DNA of 64,000 bases from Bacteroides eggerthii (GCF_025146565.1 NZ_CP102258.1:2884001-2948000), one strand, 5' to 3'; positions 47,828-57,543 are shown, counted from the first letter of the stretch. The notes: a model not told the origin generated them from the sequence alone. Program-made: numbers and translations.

Positions 47828-50715
47828 AAACATTCCTCCAAACAGTAGCCCAAGACCTTTATTCCAAGATAGGAAGCGACCTGTCACGTACAGCAATCGT
47901 ATTCCCCAACAAACGCGCCAGCTTGTTTTTCAACGAATACCTGGCAGCAGAGAGCGACCGTCCGTTGTGGTCACCCGCTTACGTTAACATCAGCGAACTG
48001 TTCCGCCAGCTTTCGCCGCTGAAATCGGGCGACCCGATTCGTCTGGTATGCGAACTATACAAAGTGTTTTGTGAAGAAACACACAGCGAGGAACCTTTGG
48101 ATGATTTCTATTTCTGGGGTGAATTGCTCATCAGCGATTTCGATGACGTAGACAAGAACCTTGTCGATGCAAACAGGCTTTTCTGCAACTTACAAGACCT
48201 GAAGAACATCATGGACAACTACGACTTCCTCGACAAAGAACAAGAAGAAGCCATACAGCAGTTCTTCCAAAACTTCTCCATCGACAAACGCACGCAACTC
48301 AAGGAGAAATTCATCTCCCTCTGGGATAAGCTGGGCGACATTTACAGACACTACCGAAAGAATCTCTCCGAACTGGGCATCGCCTATGAAGGCATGATGT
48401 ATCGCCATGTCATAGAAGGGCTTGACACCGGACTACTGCGTTATGACCGCTATGTGTTCGTCGGCTTCAACGTGCTGAACAAAGTGGAAACCCGCTTCTT
48501 CCAACTCCTGCAAGACGCCGGCAAGGCTATGTTCTACTGGGACTACGACATATTCTATACCCGCCTGCCCCATGAGCAGCAACCGCCATACGTCCACGAA
48601 GCGGGCGAATTCATACTGCGCAATTTAAAGTTGTTTCCCAACCAGTTGCCCGAAACAGCTTTCGATGCCTTGAGACATCCCAAGAAAGTCCGGTTCATAT
48701 CCGCCCCGACGGAAAACGCACAAGCCCGCTACCTGCCTGAATGGGTGCGCACTGTTATGAAAAACGATGCCGAAACGAGCAAGGAGAAAGAAAATGCCAT
48801 TGTATTATGCAATGAAACACTGTTGCTGCCCGTACTTCATTCCATTCCCCCGGAAGTGGAAAACGTCAATATAACCATGGGATTCCCATTGGCGCAGACA
48901 CCCGTATATAGTTATATCAGCGCGCTTATGGAACTGCAAACCACCGGTTACCGTCGGGATACGGGACGCTACACCTACGAAGCGGTACTTGCCATATTAA
49001 AGCATCCATATACCCGGCAACTATCCGCTGCCGCCGATGATCTGGAACACCAACTCACCAAAGACAACCGCTTCTACCCCCTCCCGTCGGAACTAAAAAA
49101 AGATGCTTTTCTTGAACGTGTATTCACTCCGCAAAACGGTATCGCGTCCATCTGCCGTTATCTCACCGAACTGCTGCGCGAAGTAGCCGTTGTCTACCGT
49201 CAGGAAAAAGATGAGAATGACATCTTCAACCAGCTTTACCGGGAATCCCTGTTCAAAAGCTACACCCTCGTCAACCGTTTGCTCAATCTGATAGAAAGTG
49301 ATGGGCTGACCCTGCAGACAGATACGCTGAAACGCCTGATGAACCGCCTGCTCACCTCGACCAACATCCCGTTTCATGGCGAGCCTGCCATCGGCATGCA
49401 AGTCATGGGAGTATTGGAAACGCGTAATCTTGACTTTCGCAACCTGATTATGTTGTCCCTCAACGAAGGCCAGCTTCCTAAAAACGGCGGTGACTCATCT
49501 TTCATCCCCTACAACCTGCGCAAAGCATTCGGAATGACTACCATTGAGCACAAGAACTCGGTATATGCCTATTACTTCTACCGGCTCATACAACGGGCAG
49601 AAAATATCACCTTATTATATAATACGGCATCCGACGGACTGAACCGGGGGGAAATGTCACGTTTCATGCTTCAGTTCCTTGTGGAATCTCCACACGACAT
49701 CTCACGCGAGTATCTGGAAGCAGGACAATCTCCCCAGCACAGTCTTGCAATAGAAATACATAAAACAAATGAGGTACTTCAGCGGATGTACAACGCATAC
49801 GACATCCGGCAACATCCTAACGCGCTCTTTTCACCCTCGGCACTCAACACCTATCTGGATTGCCGTCTAAAGTTTTATTACCGCTACGTTGCCGGTCTGA
49901 AAGCTCCCGATGAAGTGAGTGCCGAGATAGACTCCGCCCTGTTCGGAACAATTTTCCACCGTTCTGCCGAATTGGTATATCAAGACCTTACAACCAATGG
50001 AAAAGAAATACGCAAGGAAGATCTGGAACAGCTGTTGCGCAATGACGTGAAGTTGCAAACATACGTAGACAATGCATTCAAAGAGGAACTCTTTCATGTA
50101 CAAGCCAACGAACAGCCCGAATATAACGGGACGCAGCTTATTCACTCCAAAGTCATTGCATCCTATTTGCGGCAACTGCTGCGCAATGACCTGCACTATG
50201 CTCCTTTTCATATGGAAGCTATGGAGCAGAAAGTTACGGAAACAGTAGAGATAGAGACTCCTTTGGGAATACTTCCTCTGAATATTGGCGGCACGATAGA
50301 CCGTATGGATAGCAAAGACGATACGCTGCGTATTGTAGACTATAAGACAGGAGGCACTCCCAGAACTCCAGAAAACATAGAGCAGCTGTTTGTCCCCGCC
50401 GATAACCGTCCGAACTACATCTTCCAGACCTTCCTGTATGCTGCCATTATGTGCCGCAAACAAACATTGAAAGTAGCTCCGTCGCTACTATATATTCATC
50501 GTGCAGCATCCGAGAACTACTCGCCCGTTATCGAAATGGGCGCACCGCGCCAGCCTAAAATACCGGTCAGCAACTTTGCATTTTATGAAGATGAGTTTCG
50601 TGAAAGGCTATCAGCCCTTCTAAAGGAAATATACAATCCGGAAGAGACTTTCAGCCAAACGGAAGATAACGGGAAGTGTGAATACTGCGACTTCAGAAGC
50701 CTATGCAAAAAATAA
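47824..50715 (+). CDS. addB: AddB-type nuclease subunit with Fe-S staple
   Basis: The AddA partner, 963 residues. The N-terminal part is a degraded UvrD-like helicase with no Walker Lys (TAIVFPNKRASLFFNEYLA in place of the P-loop). The C-terminal nuclease has GTIDRMD and Asp839/Lys841 in VDYKTGG. Cys680 with Cys952/Cys955/Cys961 (spacing CX2CX5C) forms the 4Fe-4S staple that holds the nuclease fold in AddB proteins. The start codon overlaps the addA stop, so translation is coupled; an upstream alternative would lie inside addA. Confidence 0.92.
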   Translation: MKTFLQTVAQDLYSKIGSDLSRTAIVFPNKRASLFFNEYLAAESDRPLWSPAYVNISELFRQLSPLKSGDPIRLVCELYKVFCEETHSEEPLDDFYFWGELLISDFDDVDKNLVDANRLFCNLQDLKNIMDNYDFLDKEQEEAIQQFFQNFSIDKRTQLKEKFISLWDKLGDIYRHYRKNLSELGIAYEGMMYRHVIEGLDTGLLRYDRYVFVGFNVLNKVETRFFQLLQDAGKAMFYWDYDIFYTRLPHEQQPPYVHEAGEFILRNLKLFPNQLPETAFDALRHPKKVRFISAPTENAQARYLPEWVRTVMKNDAETSKEKENAIVLCNETLLLPVLHSIPPEVENVNITMGFPLAQTPVYSYISALMELQTTGYRRDTGRYTYEAVLAILKHPYTRQLSAAADDLEHQLTKDNRFYPLPSELKKDAFLERVFTPQNGIASICRYLTELLREVAVVYRQEKDENDIFNQLYRESLFKSYTLVNRLLNLIESDGLTLQTDTLKRLMNRLLTSTNIPFHGEPAIGMQVMGVLETRNLDFRNLIMLSLNEGQLPKNGGDSSFIPYNLRKAFGMTTIEHKNSVYAYYFYRLIQRAENITLLYNTASDGLNRGEMSRFMLQFLVESPHDISREYLEAGQSPQHSLAIEIHKTNEVLQRMYNAYDIRQHPNALFSPSALNTYLDCRLKFYYRYVAGLKAPDEVSAEIDSALFGTIFHRSAELVYQDLTTNGKEIRKEDLEQLLRNDVKLQTYVDNAFKEELFHVQANEQPEYNGTQLIHSKVIASYLRQLLRNDLHYAPFHMEAMEQKVTETVEIETPLGILPLNIGGTIDRMDSKDDTLRIVDYKTGGTPRTPENIEQLFVPADNRPNYIFQTFLYAAIMCRKQTLKVAPSLLYIHRAASENYSPVIEMGAPRQPKIPVSNFAFYEDEFRERLSALLKEIYNPEETFSQTEDNGKCEYCDFRSLCKK

Positions 50716-50718
50716 AGG

Positions 50719-50790
50719 CAGGCATGGATTACACGAAAGCTACACAGCAGCAGATGCTCCTTGAAAGAGCCTATATGTAATCCATGCCTG
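50719..50790. terminator. Large hairpin between convergent addB and kinase genes
   Basis: A perfect 15-bp stem (50719-50733 with 50776-50790) with a 42-base loop that can pair further. Minus-strand reading gives a T-rich stretch after it; plus-strand reading does not, so it most likely serves the kinase side. Confidence 0.6.
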
Positions 50791-50844
50791 AAATATTATC
50801 ATCGCGCACAACTCAATATGCGCAATCACCCCAATGGAGACTGA

Positions 50845-51972
50845 TTACTTCTTCAACGGAACAGAGAAATAGAATGTGGACCCTTCTCCTTTCTTAGATG
50901 TGAACCACAGCTTGCCGCCATTCTTCACAACAAAGTCCTGGCATAACAGCAATCCCAATCCTGAACCTTCTTCATTGTTCGTCCCGAATGTACTGAAATG
51001 CGTATCTGTGTGCAGTAATTTCTTTTGCCCCTCTTCATCGATACCGCAACCGTTATCCTTTACACTGATTACCGCCATATCTCCCTGTTCTTCCATTTTC
51101 ACCACCACTTCGGAATTCTCGTTGCTGAACTTAATGGCATTACTCAGCAGATTACGGATAACGGTTTTCAACATATCAATATCGGCACTGACAGGCAGTT
51201 TCTCCGTTTTTTCCTCACGAATGGTAATCTTCTTCAAGCCGGCTACTATGTTGAACACATCAATCACGCTGTCCACCACTTCCACGACATCGATATCCTG
51301 ATAAACAACATTCAAATTACCGATTTGGCTCTTCGTCCACTTCAACAAGTTATCCAGTAATGAGAATACGTCTTCCGTTGTCTGATTAGCCATTGTCAGC
51401 AGTTCGTACATTTCACTGCCGATCTTTTCGACAGGAAGATTAAGAATCATCATATTCAGCACCATCTTGATCGATCCCATCGGGGAACGCAGATCATGTG
51501 CTATGACCGAATATAGCTTATCACGCCCGGCAATGGTGTGCTGAAGTTCTTCTGTCTTATTCAATATGATGCGTTTGGCCGCCACCAACGAAATCTGGTG
51601 AGTTACACGAATAATCAATTCTTCCTTGTTGAAAGGTTTGGATATAAAATCATTGGCTCCTACCTGGAAACCTTTCACAATATCCGTTGTACTGTTCAGT
51701 GCAGTTAAAAAGATGATTGGAATATCTGCCGTATCGGGATTGGACTTGAGACGTTGTGCAACTTCAAACCCACTTAAATCCGGCATCATTACATCCAGCA
51801 GAACCAAGTCCGGATGCTCCTTATCCACCTGTTCCAAAGCCTGCTGCCCATTGTTGGCCGTAGCAATCGCAAACTTCTCATTTGTTAAGAGTACCTTCAA
51901 CAACAATACGTTGGACATCACATCGTCTACGATGAGAATCTTGTACTCAGAAGGATTTATTTCCATGTTCAT
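50845..51972 (-). CDS. Soluble response-regulator/histidine-kinase hybrid
   Basis: A 375-residue cytoplasmic signalling protein. A receiver domain comes first (about 5-125, phospho-Asp60 in LVLLDVMMPD, Thr90, Lys112), then a HisKA domain with His159 in VIAHDLRSP and a HATPase domain with NLLSNAIKF, DNGCGI and GSGLGLLL. There is no membrane helix or DNA-binding domain, so it must act through partners. The start may be ATG 51972 (used here), ATG 51966, or a TTG at 52017 that would overlap the uxs stop. It lies downstream of uxs in the same direction. Confidence 0.88.
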   Translation of the reverse strand: MNMEINPSEYKILIVDDVMSNVLLLKVLLTNEKFAIATANNGQQALEQVDKEHPDLVLLDVMMPDLSGFEVAQRLKSNPDTADIPIIFLTALNSTTDIVKGFQVGANDFISKPFNKEELIIRVTHQISLVAAKRIILNKTEELQHTIAGRDKLYSVIAHDLRSPMGSIKMVLNMMILNLPVEKIGSEMYELLTMANQTTEDVFSLLDNLLKWTKSQIGNLNVVYQDIDVVEVVDSVIDVFNIVAGLKKITIREEKTEKLPVSADIDMLKTVIRNLLSNAIKFSNENSEVVVKMEEQGDMAVISVKDNGCGIDEEGQKKLLHTDTHFSTFGTNNEEGSGLGLLLCQDFVVKNGGKLWFTSKKGEGSTFYFSVPLKK

Positions 51973-52013
51973 CTTTGTATTATATTTTTTCCCGTTATCA
52001 AGATCGTGTTTAT

Positions 52014-52949
52014 TCAAGAACGATACTTACTGAAATATTCAATTATGCGACACAGCCCTTCTTCCAATTCAATAGTAGGCTGCCACTTCAGTTTGCTTTT
52101 TGCCAACGTAATATCCGGCTGACGCTGTTTAGGGTCATCATGCGGCAATGGTTTAAATATCAATTTCGATTTGGAACCTGTCAGCTTAATAACTTTTTCC
52201 GCCAACTCAAGAATGGAGAATTCATGCGGATTGCCCAAATTAACCGGACCGATAAATTCATCTTCCGTATCCATCATACGCACCATTCCTTCTATCAAAT
52301 CGTCCACATACTGAAAGCTACGGGTTTGGGTGCCCGAACCGTATATCGTTATGTCCTCGTCCTGCAATGCCTGAACCACAAAATTAGAAACAACACGTCC
52401 GTCATCGGGCAACATACGAGGACCGTATGTATTGAATATACGTATAATCTTAATGCGTATCCCGTTCTGGCGGTGATAATCCATAAATAATGTTTCGGCA
52501 CAACGCTTGCCCTCGTCATAACAAGAACGAATTCCGATCGGGTTCACATTTCCCCAATAGCTTTCCACTTGAGGATGCACAACGGGATCACCATAGATTT
52601 CGCTGGTTGACGCCTGCATGATTTTTGCATTTGTCCTCTTTGCCAGCCCCAACATATTGATAGCTCCCAACACCGAGGTCTTAATAGTCTTTATGGCATC
52701 GTGCTGATAGTGCACCGGAGACGCAGGACAGGCCAGATTGTAAATTTCATCAACCTCTGCCTCATAAGGAAATTCCACATCATGATGTACAAATTCAAAG
52801 CGGGAATTCCCTTTCAGATGAGCTATATTCTTCTCCGAACCGGTAAAGAGGTTATCCAAGCATATCACTTTGTGTCCGTCTCTAATCAAGCGGGTACACA
52901 AATGAGAACCTATAAAACCGGCCCCACCACTAACCAAGACTTTTTTCAT
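52014..52949 (-). CDS. uxs: UDP-glucuronate decarboxylase (UDP-xylose synthase)
   Basis: Converts UDP-glucuronate to UDP-xylose with bound NAD; cytoplasmic, 311 residues, short-chain dehydrogenase fold. NAD motif GGAGFIGSH (8-16), active-site stretch STSEIYGDP with Glu117, and Tyr144/Lys148 in YDEGK. The sequence [33 protein letters not shown] is typical of UXS. The product feeds surface glycans. No other sugar-nucleotide genes are adjacent; the downstream gene is a signalling kinase. Confidence 0.93.
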   Translation of the reverse strand: MKKVLVSGGAGFIGSHLCTRLIRDGHKVICLDNLFTGSEKNIAHLKGNSRFEFVHHDVEFPYEAEVDEIYNLACPASPVHYQHDAIKTIKTSVLGAINMLGLAKRTNAKIMQASTSEIYGDPVVHPQVESYWGNVNPIGIRSCYDEGKRCAETLFMDYHRQNGIRIKIIRIFNTYGPRMLPDDGRVVSNFVVQALQDEDITIYGSGTQTRSFQYVDDLIEGMVRMMDTEDEFIGPVNLGNPHEFSILELAEKVIKLTGSKSKLIFKPLPHDDPKQRQPDITLAKSKLKWQPTIELEEGLCRIIEYFSKYRS

Positions 52950-53008
52950 ACAGCACTATTTTCTACGTCCAAAGACCATGTAACCTGTTTGTTCTGTTTA
53001 TGTGCTGA

Positions 53009-53039
53009 CAAATGTAGGAGATTTGGTTAAAATATGCAA
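53009..53039 (-). promoter_or_regulatory. Promoter of uxs (and probably the kinase gene)
   Basis: On the minus strand TTG (53037-53039) and TACATTTG (53009-53016) are 20 bases apart. Leader about 50 bases. Confidence 0.6.
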
Positions 53040-53064
53040 GTTTGTGAAAGAATTATTTTGAATG

Positions 53065-53592
53065 TTAAGGAATATATTCCGGCTTATTATCAGGAATACT
53101 GAAATCTTTATTGGCAAACAAATCTGCCAAACCTGAAATCTGTTTCAGTCGAAGCAATTCATCGCGGTCCATTCCTATATTTTTCATTATCCACTGGTCG
53201 GACATGCCGGCATGATCCAATTCTGCAACAATGTTACACATCAGTTCGATGTTGTGTGTTCCTCGCGCACGATTATGACGGATGGTGGATGCCATGCGGT
53301 TGGACAATTCCTTATCAATCACAACCACAGGCAACAGACCATTCTCACGCTGATAGATCCTCTTGGAAGTTTTCAAAACCTGATAACGGTGATACCCGTC
53401 GACCAAAATATAACTATCTTTCTCTTCGTCATAATAACAGACACAAGGCATTGTAAAACCATCCTCCCAGATAGACAGTTCCAATAATTTCATTTCGGGC
53501 GGCGCCACTACATTGGGGTTATAATCATTGGCTTGTATTTTTTCTACCGGAACCGCTTTTACACCATATACCGGGCTCTTATCTACACTCAT
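53065..53592 (-). CDS. ParB/sulfiredoxin-fold protein, IbrB-like
   Basis: A 175-residue protein with a ParB-type N-terminal domain: VEKIQANDYNPNVVAPPEMKLLELSI, the DGYHRYQ motif (65-70) and RHNRARGTHN (105-114), which replaces the second ParB box. A helical region follows (IVAELDHAGMSDQWIMKNIGMDRDELLRLKQ), like a helix-turn-helix. It lacks the rest of a partition ParB and no parA is present. Its start overlaps the PAPS-reductase-like stop by 4 bases. The pair matches IbrB/IbrA of E. coli, whose mechanism is unsettled. Confidence 0.85.
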   Translation of the reverse strand: MSVDKSPVYGVKAVPVEKIQANDYNPNVVAPPEMKLLELSIWEDGFTMPCVCYYDEEKDSYILVDGYHRYQVLKTSKRIYQRENGLLPVVVIDKELSNRMASTIRHNRARGTHNIELMCNIVAELDHAGMSDQWIMKNIGMDRDELLRLKQISGLADLFANKDFSIPDNKPEYIP

Positions 53593-54878
53593 AGCATCAT
53601 ATTTTTGAATTGTTCCATTATTTTGTCTCGCTTGTATATCTCTTCTTTCGTCAGAGCAAATCCCATATACTTACATGCGTGGTCATTCTTTAGGATGCAA
53701 ATGCACATGCGTTTGTATGTGGGTATTTCCCGAAATTCCGCAATATCGATATCATCCAGATAGTCCATGCGGACGGGTTTCTTATTTGTCTTGTAGTTGG
53801 TATGGTTCACCACTTCGAAAGAAACACCCGCATCCTGCAATTTCTTGATAGTACCCTCCGAAAGGCATCCTCCTTTGGTACGCCAAAACTCAATGCTGAC
53901 AGTCAGCTTCTTTAAGTAGTTACGCCGGGTCTCTTCGGGCAGGGTGGAAAGCAGAAACTGCATAAAGCTTTTCCACGTATACCCCTCAGGTATCCGCACG
54001 CTCTGCCACCCCATGGCATGAGTTCCGCCATAGATTCCCGTAAAGTTCACTCCATTGACACGTCCTATCATCTTTCCCCAAGTATTAGGGTCTATCACCT
54101 TATATAAAGCCAGACTTTCCTGCGCTTCGCAAAGAAACGGACTGGCCACACGCTGGCGCTCTATGTTGACACCTGCCTTATAATACAAATCGTATAAATG
54201 ATTGTAGTCGAAGCCGAACTTTCCATTGGCAGTCCATATGTCCGTTGTCTTCCAATCATAGATAGGATACGCATTGTATATGTCATTGCCGATTTTGGAA
54301 GTCCACCTGTAATTATGATACATCTGGTATTTCCGGTTCAGATGAATGCTGCGCCAGCGGTTGAAGCTCTCCTGTGTACGAATTCCTATAAGAAAGCAGG
54401 TGCGTACCGCATCTTTCCGCAAATGCAGCCATTTGGCAAAGTGCATCTGATATTCGTAATCCCACATATTCTCCGTATAAAAAGGAAAAGCTTCTTTGGT
54501 ATAGGAATTGGCAGGCATCTGGCGCACCCAAAGCTCTTTCATGCTTTCATCCCATGGACGCCAATAGCTTTGATACATAGAGGTGCAGGTGGTGACCTTG
54601 AAAGGTACACATACGCGATATACTTCCAGAATATCCTTATTAGCCTCCAATATACGGTCTACATAGTCTATGGTCACAGTATATTGTATCTCATAATCCA
54701 TGTGAAATACACATAATTTTTGTTTGAGGTTATTACGCCGGATATAGTCTATACACAGGTTCAGTAATACACCGCTGTCCTTCCCTCCGGAAAAAGACAC
54801 GCATATTGTATCGAACTCTCTAAAAATCAATTCTAAACGTTCCTGTGCAAGTTCGTATACATTTTTAGGTGTGGCCAT
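53589..54878 (-). CDS. PAPS-reductase-like ATP pyrophosphatase with DUF3440, IbrA-like
   Basis: A 429-residue PP-loop enzyme. The PP-loop is SGGKDS (30-35) in ICVSFSGGKDSGVLL; YPIYDWKTTDIW is the second family motif. The C-terminal half matches DUF3440 and contains Cys392, Cys394 and Cys402, a possible metal or thiol site. True PAPS reductases are shorter and have a catalytic ECG-H-type tail that is not seen here, so sulfate assimilation is unlikely. No cys genes are near. Coupled to the ParB-like gene by a 4-base overlap and to the upstream GNAT-like gene by a 2-base gap. Confidence 0.88.
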   Translation of the reverse strand: MATPKNVYELAQERLELIFREFDTICVSFSGGKDSGVLLNLCIDYIRRNNLKQKLCVFHMDYEIQYTVTIDYVDRILEANKDILEVYRVCVPFKVTTCTSMYQSYWRPWDESMKELWVRQMPANSYTKEAFPFYTENMWDYEYQMHFAKWLHLRKDAVRTCFLIGIRTQESFNRWRSIHLNRKYQMYHNYRWTSKIGNDIYNAYPIYDWKTTDIWTANGKFGFDYNHLYDLYYKAGVNIERQRVASPFLCEAQESLALYKVIDPNTWGKMIGRVNGVNFTGIYGGTHAMGWQSVRIPEGYTWKSFMQFLLSTLPEETRRNYLKKLTVSIEFWRTKGGCLSEGTIKKLQDAGVSFEVVNHTNYKTNKKPVRMDYLDDIDIAEFREIPTYKRMCICILKNDHACKYMGFALTKEEIYKRDKIMEQFKNMML

Positions 54879-54880
54879 AA

Positions 54881-55276
54881 TTATCTATCTTTTTTCATTT
54901 TCACATAACGAGTCCAGATTTTTTCCTCAGAAAAACCCAAATCCTTAAAAAGAGAACTGTGTTCCATAAAAGTCACTGAAGTTAATTCCTTACTTGTGTT
55001 TGTTTCTGAAATGACTTTCTCTAATAACAATTTCAGCGTGTCTTCATTATTACTTTCTATATAATAGTTGTTGATGACATACTCCTTCTTCTTCTCCTCT
55101 ACCGGTATAAAACCTATGACTTTCTTTTTGTCTACCGCCACAAACCAAACAAAATCTTCTGATGTACGAAATGGATAGTTATAATTCTGCTTCAATATTT
55201 CAGGATTCATCACCAATGGCGCAACAAGCTCATACAGCCGCTTATCTGTTCCCTGTAATTGTATAATTTGTACCAT
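54881..55276 (-). CDS. Small GNAT-like protein heading the IbrA/IbrB-like cassette
   Basis: A 131-residue protein with GNAT features: FVWFVAVDKKKVIGFIPVEEKKKEYVINNYYI (strands 2-4) and HSSLFKDLGFSEEKIWTRYVKMKK at the end. The usual acetyl-CoA loop (Q/RxxGxG/A) is not visible; ESNNEDTLKLLLEKVI stands there instead, so catalytic activity is uncertain. The gene is more AT-rich than the two after it. It is first in the three-gene unit with its own -7 box. Confidence 0.7.
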   Translation of the reverse strand: MVQIIQLQGTDKRLYELVAPLVMNPEILKQNYNYPFRTSEDFVWFVAVDKKKVIGFIPVEEKKKEYVINNYYIESNNEDTLKLLLEKVISETNTSKELTSVTFMEHSSLFKDLGFSEEKIWTRYVKMKKDR

Positions 55277-55313
55277 TCTGCATTACCGGTTTAATATTAT
55301 AATTTGAAATGTT

Positions 55314-55321
55314 CAAAGATA
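55314..55321 (-). promoter_or_regulatory. -7 box (TATCTTTG) of the GNAT/IbrA/IbrB-like cassette
   Basis: A perfect match on the minus strand, 37 bases before the ATG. No TTG at the right spacing was found. Confidence 0.5.
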
Positions 55322-55619
55322 ATTATTAAACTTTATGATATAATCACTTTTTAAGCAGTTTTAAGAATAAAGATTTAAAATGTAGCGATATATTACCTTC
55401 TCATGCAGACTAACAACGTACTGATAAACAAAATTATAACCATAGGGCTATTCAGTATACGACTGAAACAGCTTCAATATGCAATCCAATAAACATCTAT
55501 ATAAAGTATAAACAATTTTCAATACCCAGCCTTTACGCCAAAACCGGACGAATAATTTTATTTTTGTCAGCTATTGCATCTTTTTAACGATTTACCACCT
55601 ACTAATTAAAGAATATTCA
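55322..55619. other. AT-rich gap without a recognisable gene
   Basis: The divergent gap between the cassette and the envelope operon is very AT-rich. I found no supported open frame, RNA or strong repeat in it, only the promoter elements at its two ends. Confidence 0.6.
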
Positions 55620-55627
55620 TATCTTTG
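55620..55627 (+). promoter_or_regulatory. -7 box (TATCTTTG) of the envelope operon
   Basis: An exact match about 100 bases before the lipoprotein ATG, implying a long leader. A -33 box is not evident. Confidence 0.5.
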
Positions 55628-55730
55628 CGCAGCTTTTAAAAAGTATTCCAAAATTCTTTTAAGCTATTCTATTTTTCCATATATTTAATATAAGCAAACA
55701 ACAATAAATCGATTATAAAACAGTAAAATT

Positions 55731-57491
55731 ATGATGCTAAACACTAAAAGAAGACCGTTCATAGCTACGGCTCTATTATTAACATCGTTAGGGGTAACCA
55801 CATCGTGCATCGATAACAGTTATGACCTAAACAAAGACATTGACATGACAGTCAACGTAGGTGGCGAACATTTGGCAATTCCCGTAGGATATACGGAGCA
55901 AATAACACTGGACAAAATCATCGAACTTGATGAGGGAGATGATTTGCAACTCGTGAATGGAGAATATCATCTGCTGAAATCGGATAAAATAGATGAGACA
56001 AATACATCAGTAAAAATGGTGACAGTTAATGCATCTTCGAATCCTATAAATTCGATTAAAGTAATCAATGATCGGACATATCCCCAACCAGAAGATGTTA
56101 CGGTTGAGGATATAGAATCTGAAGGTTCTGTAAACACCGAGGCGCATGGAATTGATGAAGCTGTAATAGAAATCGGTTCTTTAACTGCTAATACACCTGC
56201 AAAATTAACTCTCAGTTTTGAGATTAATAAAACCAGTTCCATATCGTATAGTGATGTCACTATTGATAAAATGACAATTACATTCCCCGACTTCATAAAA
56301 TTTGAGGAAGGACAAAGTGGACTGAATGGTCAGGTTCTTACTATCAGTAATAAAACCCTTTCTAGTTCAACTTATACAATAGATCTGTATATTTCCAAAT
56401 ACGTATTTGGAGAGAAATATGGCGACGGAAACAAAGTTAAAGAAGAGAATGGTGACCGGATTATTAAAATCGAAAATCAAAAGATAACGGTAAAAACTGA
56501 TGTAACTGTACATCAAGCCCAGGGTACCGGTTCTTTAAGTATCACTCCTACAGCTATCCTCGCAGCAATGACAGTAAGTGAAGTAAATGGCACCATTAAA
56601 CCTGATATGGATGTGAAACCTACGGAAGTTGAATTAACCAATTTACCCGACTTCTTACAAGACGAGGAGGTAAAACTGGACATCACCAATCCTGTTTTCT
56701 CATTCAAGGCTAATAATCCTCTGAATGAAGAAATAGAGATGGACGGTATCATGACCGGATATAAGAACGGAAAAGTAACCAAAACCGTAAAGATAGGAAG
56801 CGGTAATGGTGGAGTCCCTATCAAGTTAAAACCCAGTGGAAACAAGCAACAAACAATTTCAATAGTACGCAATGAAAAAACTGTTGTCGAAACAGGGGCA
56901 ACTAAAGTTATCGTACCAAATCTGAATGACATTATTGAAACAATTCCCGACCGTATAAGCGTTGAGTTAAAACCGGCTGTAAAAACAGACGACTATTATA
57001 CCGTCAATTTGGGACAAGACTATGTATTGAACAGTGAATACAACATAGACATTCCTCTAAGTTTTGGCAGCGGACTGAAGATTGTATATGAAGAGACTAT
57101 CGACGATTTCGACCTCGACCTTGAAGATGTGGACATAAAGAAAGCAATAATCAGCATTACTGCCGACAACACCATTCCTTTAAAGATGGAGATCAAGAAT
57201 GAGAATGTAAGCGCACTGGACGTAAACGGTAACAAAATAACAGATATTAATGTAACCGTAGAAGGTACTATAACTGAAAGTAAAGATGGAAAAAGCATAG
57301 CAACAAGCCAACTAAACATCAATTTAGTGTCAACCAAAGAAGGCGCAATCAGCAAGCTGGACGGACTCTTCTTTAAAGTGACAGCCGTACCGGGACAAGC
57401 TACCGATGTTCAGTTATTGAGTTCACAATGGATGCAACTTAAAGACATGAAATTGAAAATCCCCAACGGCATTAAAGTGGACTTGAACTAA
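55731..57491 (+). CDS. Large surface or periplasmic lipoprotein of unknown function
   Basis: A 586-residue protein with a lipobox VTTSC (Cys26 from the first Met). After it come acidic residues (IDNSYDLNKDID), which in Bacteroides can favour surface export. The rest is beta-rich with repeated Ile/Val/Thr strands and no catalytic motif, suggesting several Ig-like or LEA-like modules. I do not recognise a named family. The start may be either of two adjacent ATGs. First gene of a three-gene unit with the DUF5723 and DUF3868/OmpA genes. Confidence 0.8.
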   Translation: MMLNTKRRPFIATALLLTSLGVTTSCIDNSYDLNKDIDMTVNVGGEHLAIPVGYTEQITLDKIIELDEGDDLQLVNGEYHLLKSDKIDETNTSVKMVTVNASSNPINSIKVINDRTYPQPEDVTVEDIESEGSVNTEAHGIDEAVIEIGSLTANTPAKLTLSFEINKTSSISYSDVTIDKMTITFPDFIKFEEGQSGLNGQVLTISNKTLSSSTYTIDLYISKYVFGEKYGDGNKVKEENGDRIIKIENQKITVKTDVTVHQAQGTGSLSITPTAILAAMTVSEVNGTIKPDMDVKPTEVELTNLPDFLQDEEVKLDITNPVFSFKANNPLNEEIEMDGIMTGYKNGKVTKTVKIGSGNGGVPIKLKPSGNKQQTISIVRNEKTVVETGATKVIVPNLNDIIETIPDRISVELKPAVKTDDYYTVNLGQDYVLNSEYNIDIPLSFGSGLKIVYEETIDDFDLDLEDVDIKKAIISITADNTIPLKMEIKNENVSALDVNGNKITDINVTVEGTITESKDGKSIATSQLNINLVSTKEGAISKLDGLFFKVTAVPGQATDVQLLSSQWMQLKDMKLKIPNGIKVDLN

Positions 57492-57543
57492 GAGAGAAAT
57501 ACATTTCATGCGATATAAACAAAAGATTCAACAATCATATATA

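Noticed and set aside
49867..50463. 198-codon minus-strand frame
   Set aside because: Antisense to addB, which carries clear nuclease and Fe-S motifs.
53065..53592. Chromosome-partition ParB
   Set aside because: Only the ParB-fold box region is present, there is no parA and no parS-like site, and it is coupled to a PP-loop gene.
53589..54878. Sulfate assimilation PAPS reductase (cysH)
   Set aside because: No other cys genes, no typical C-terminal catalytic Cys motif, and a long DUF3440 half.
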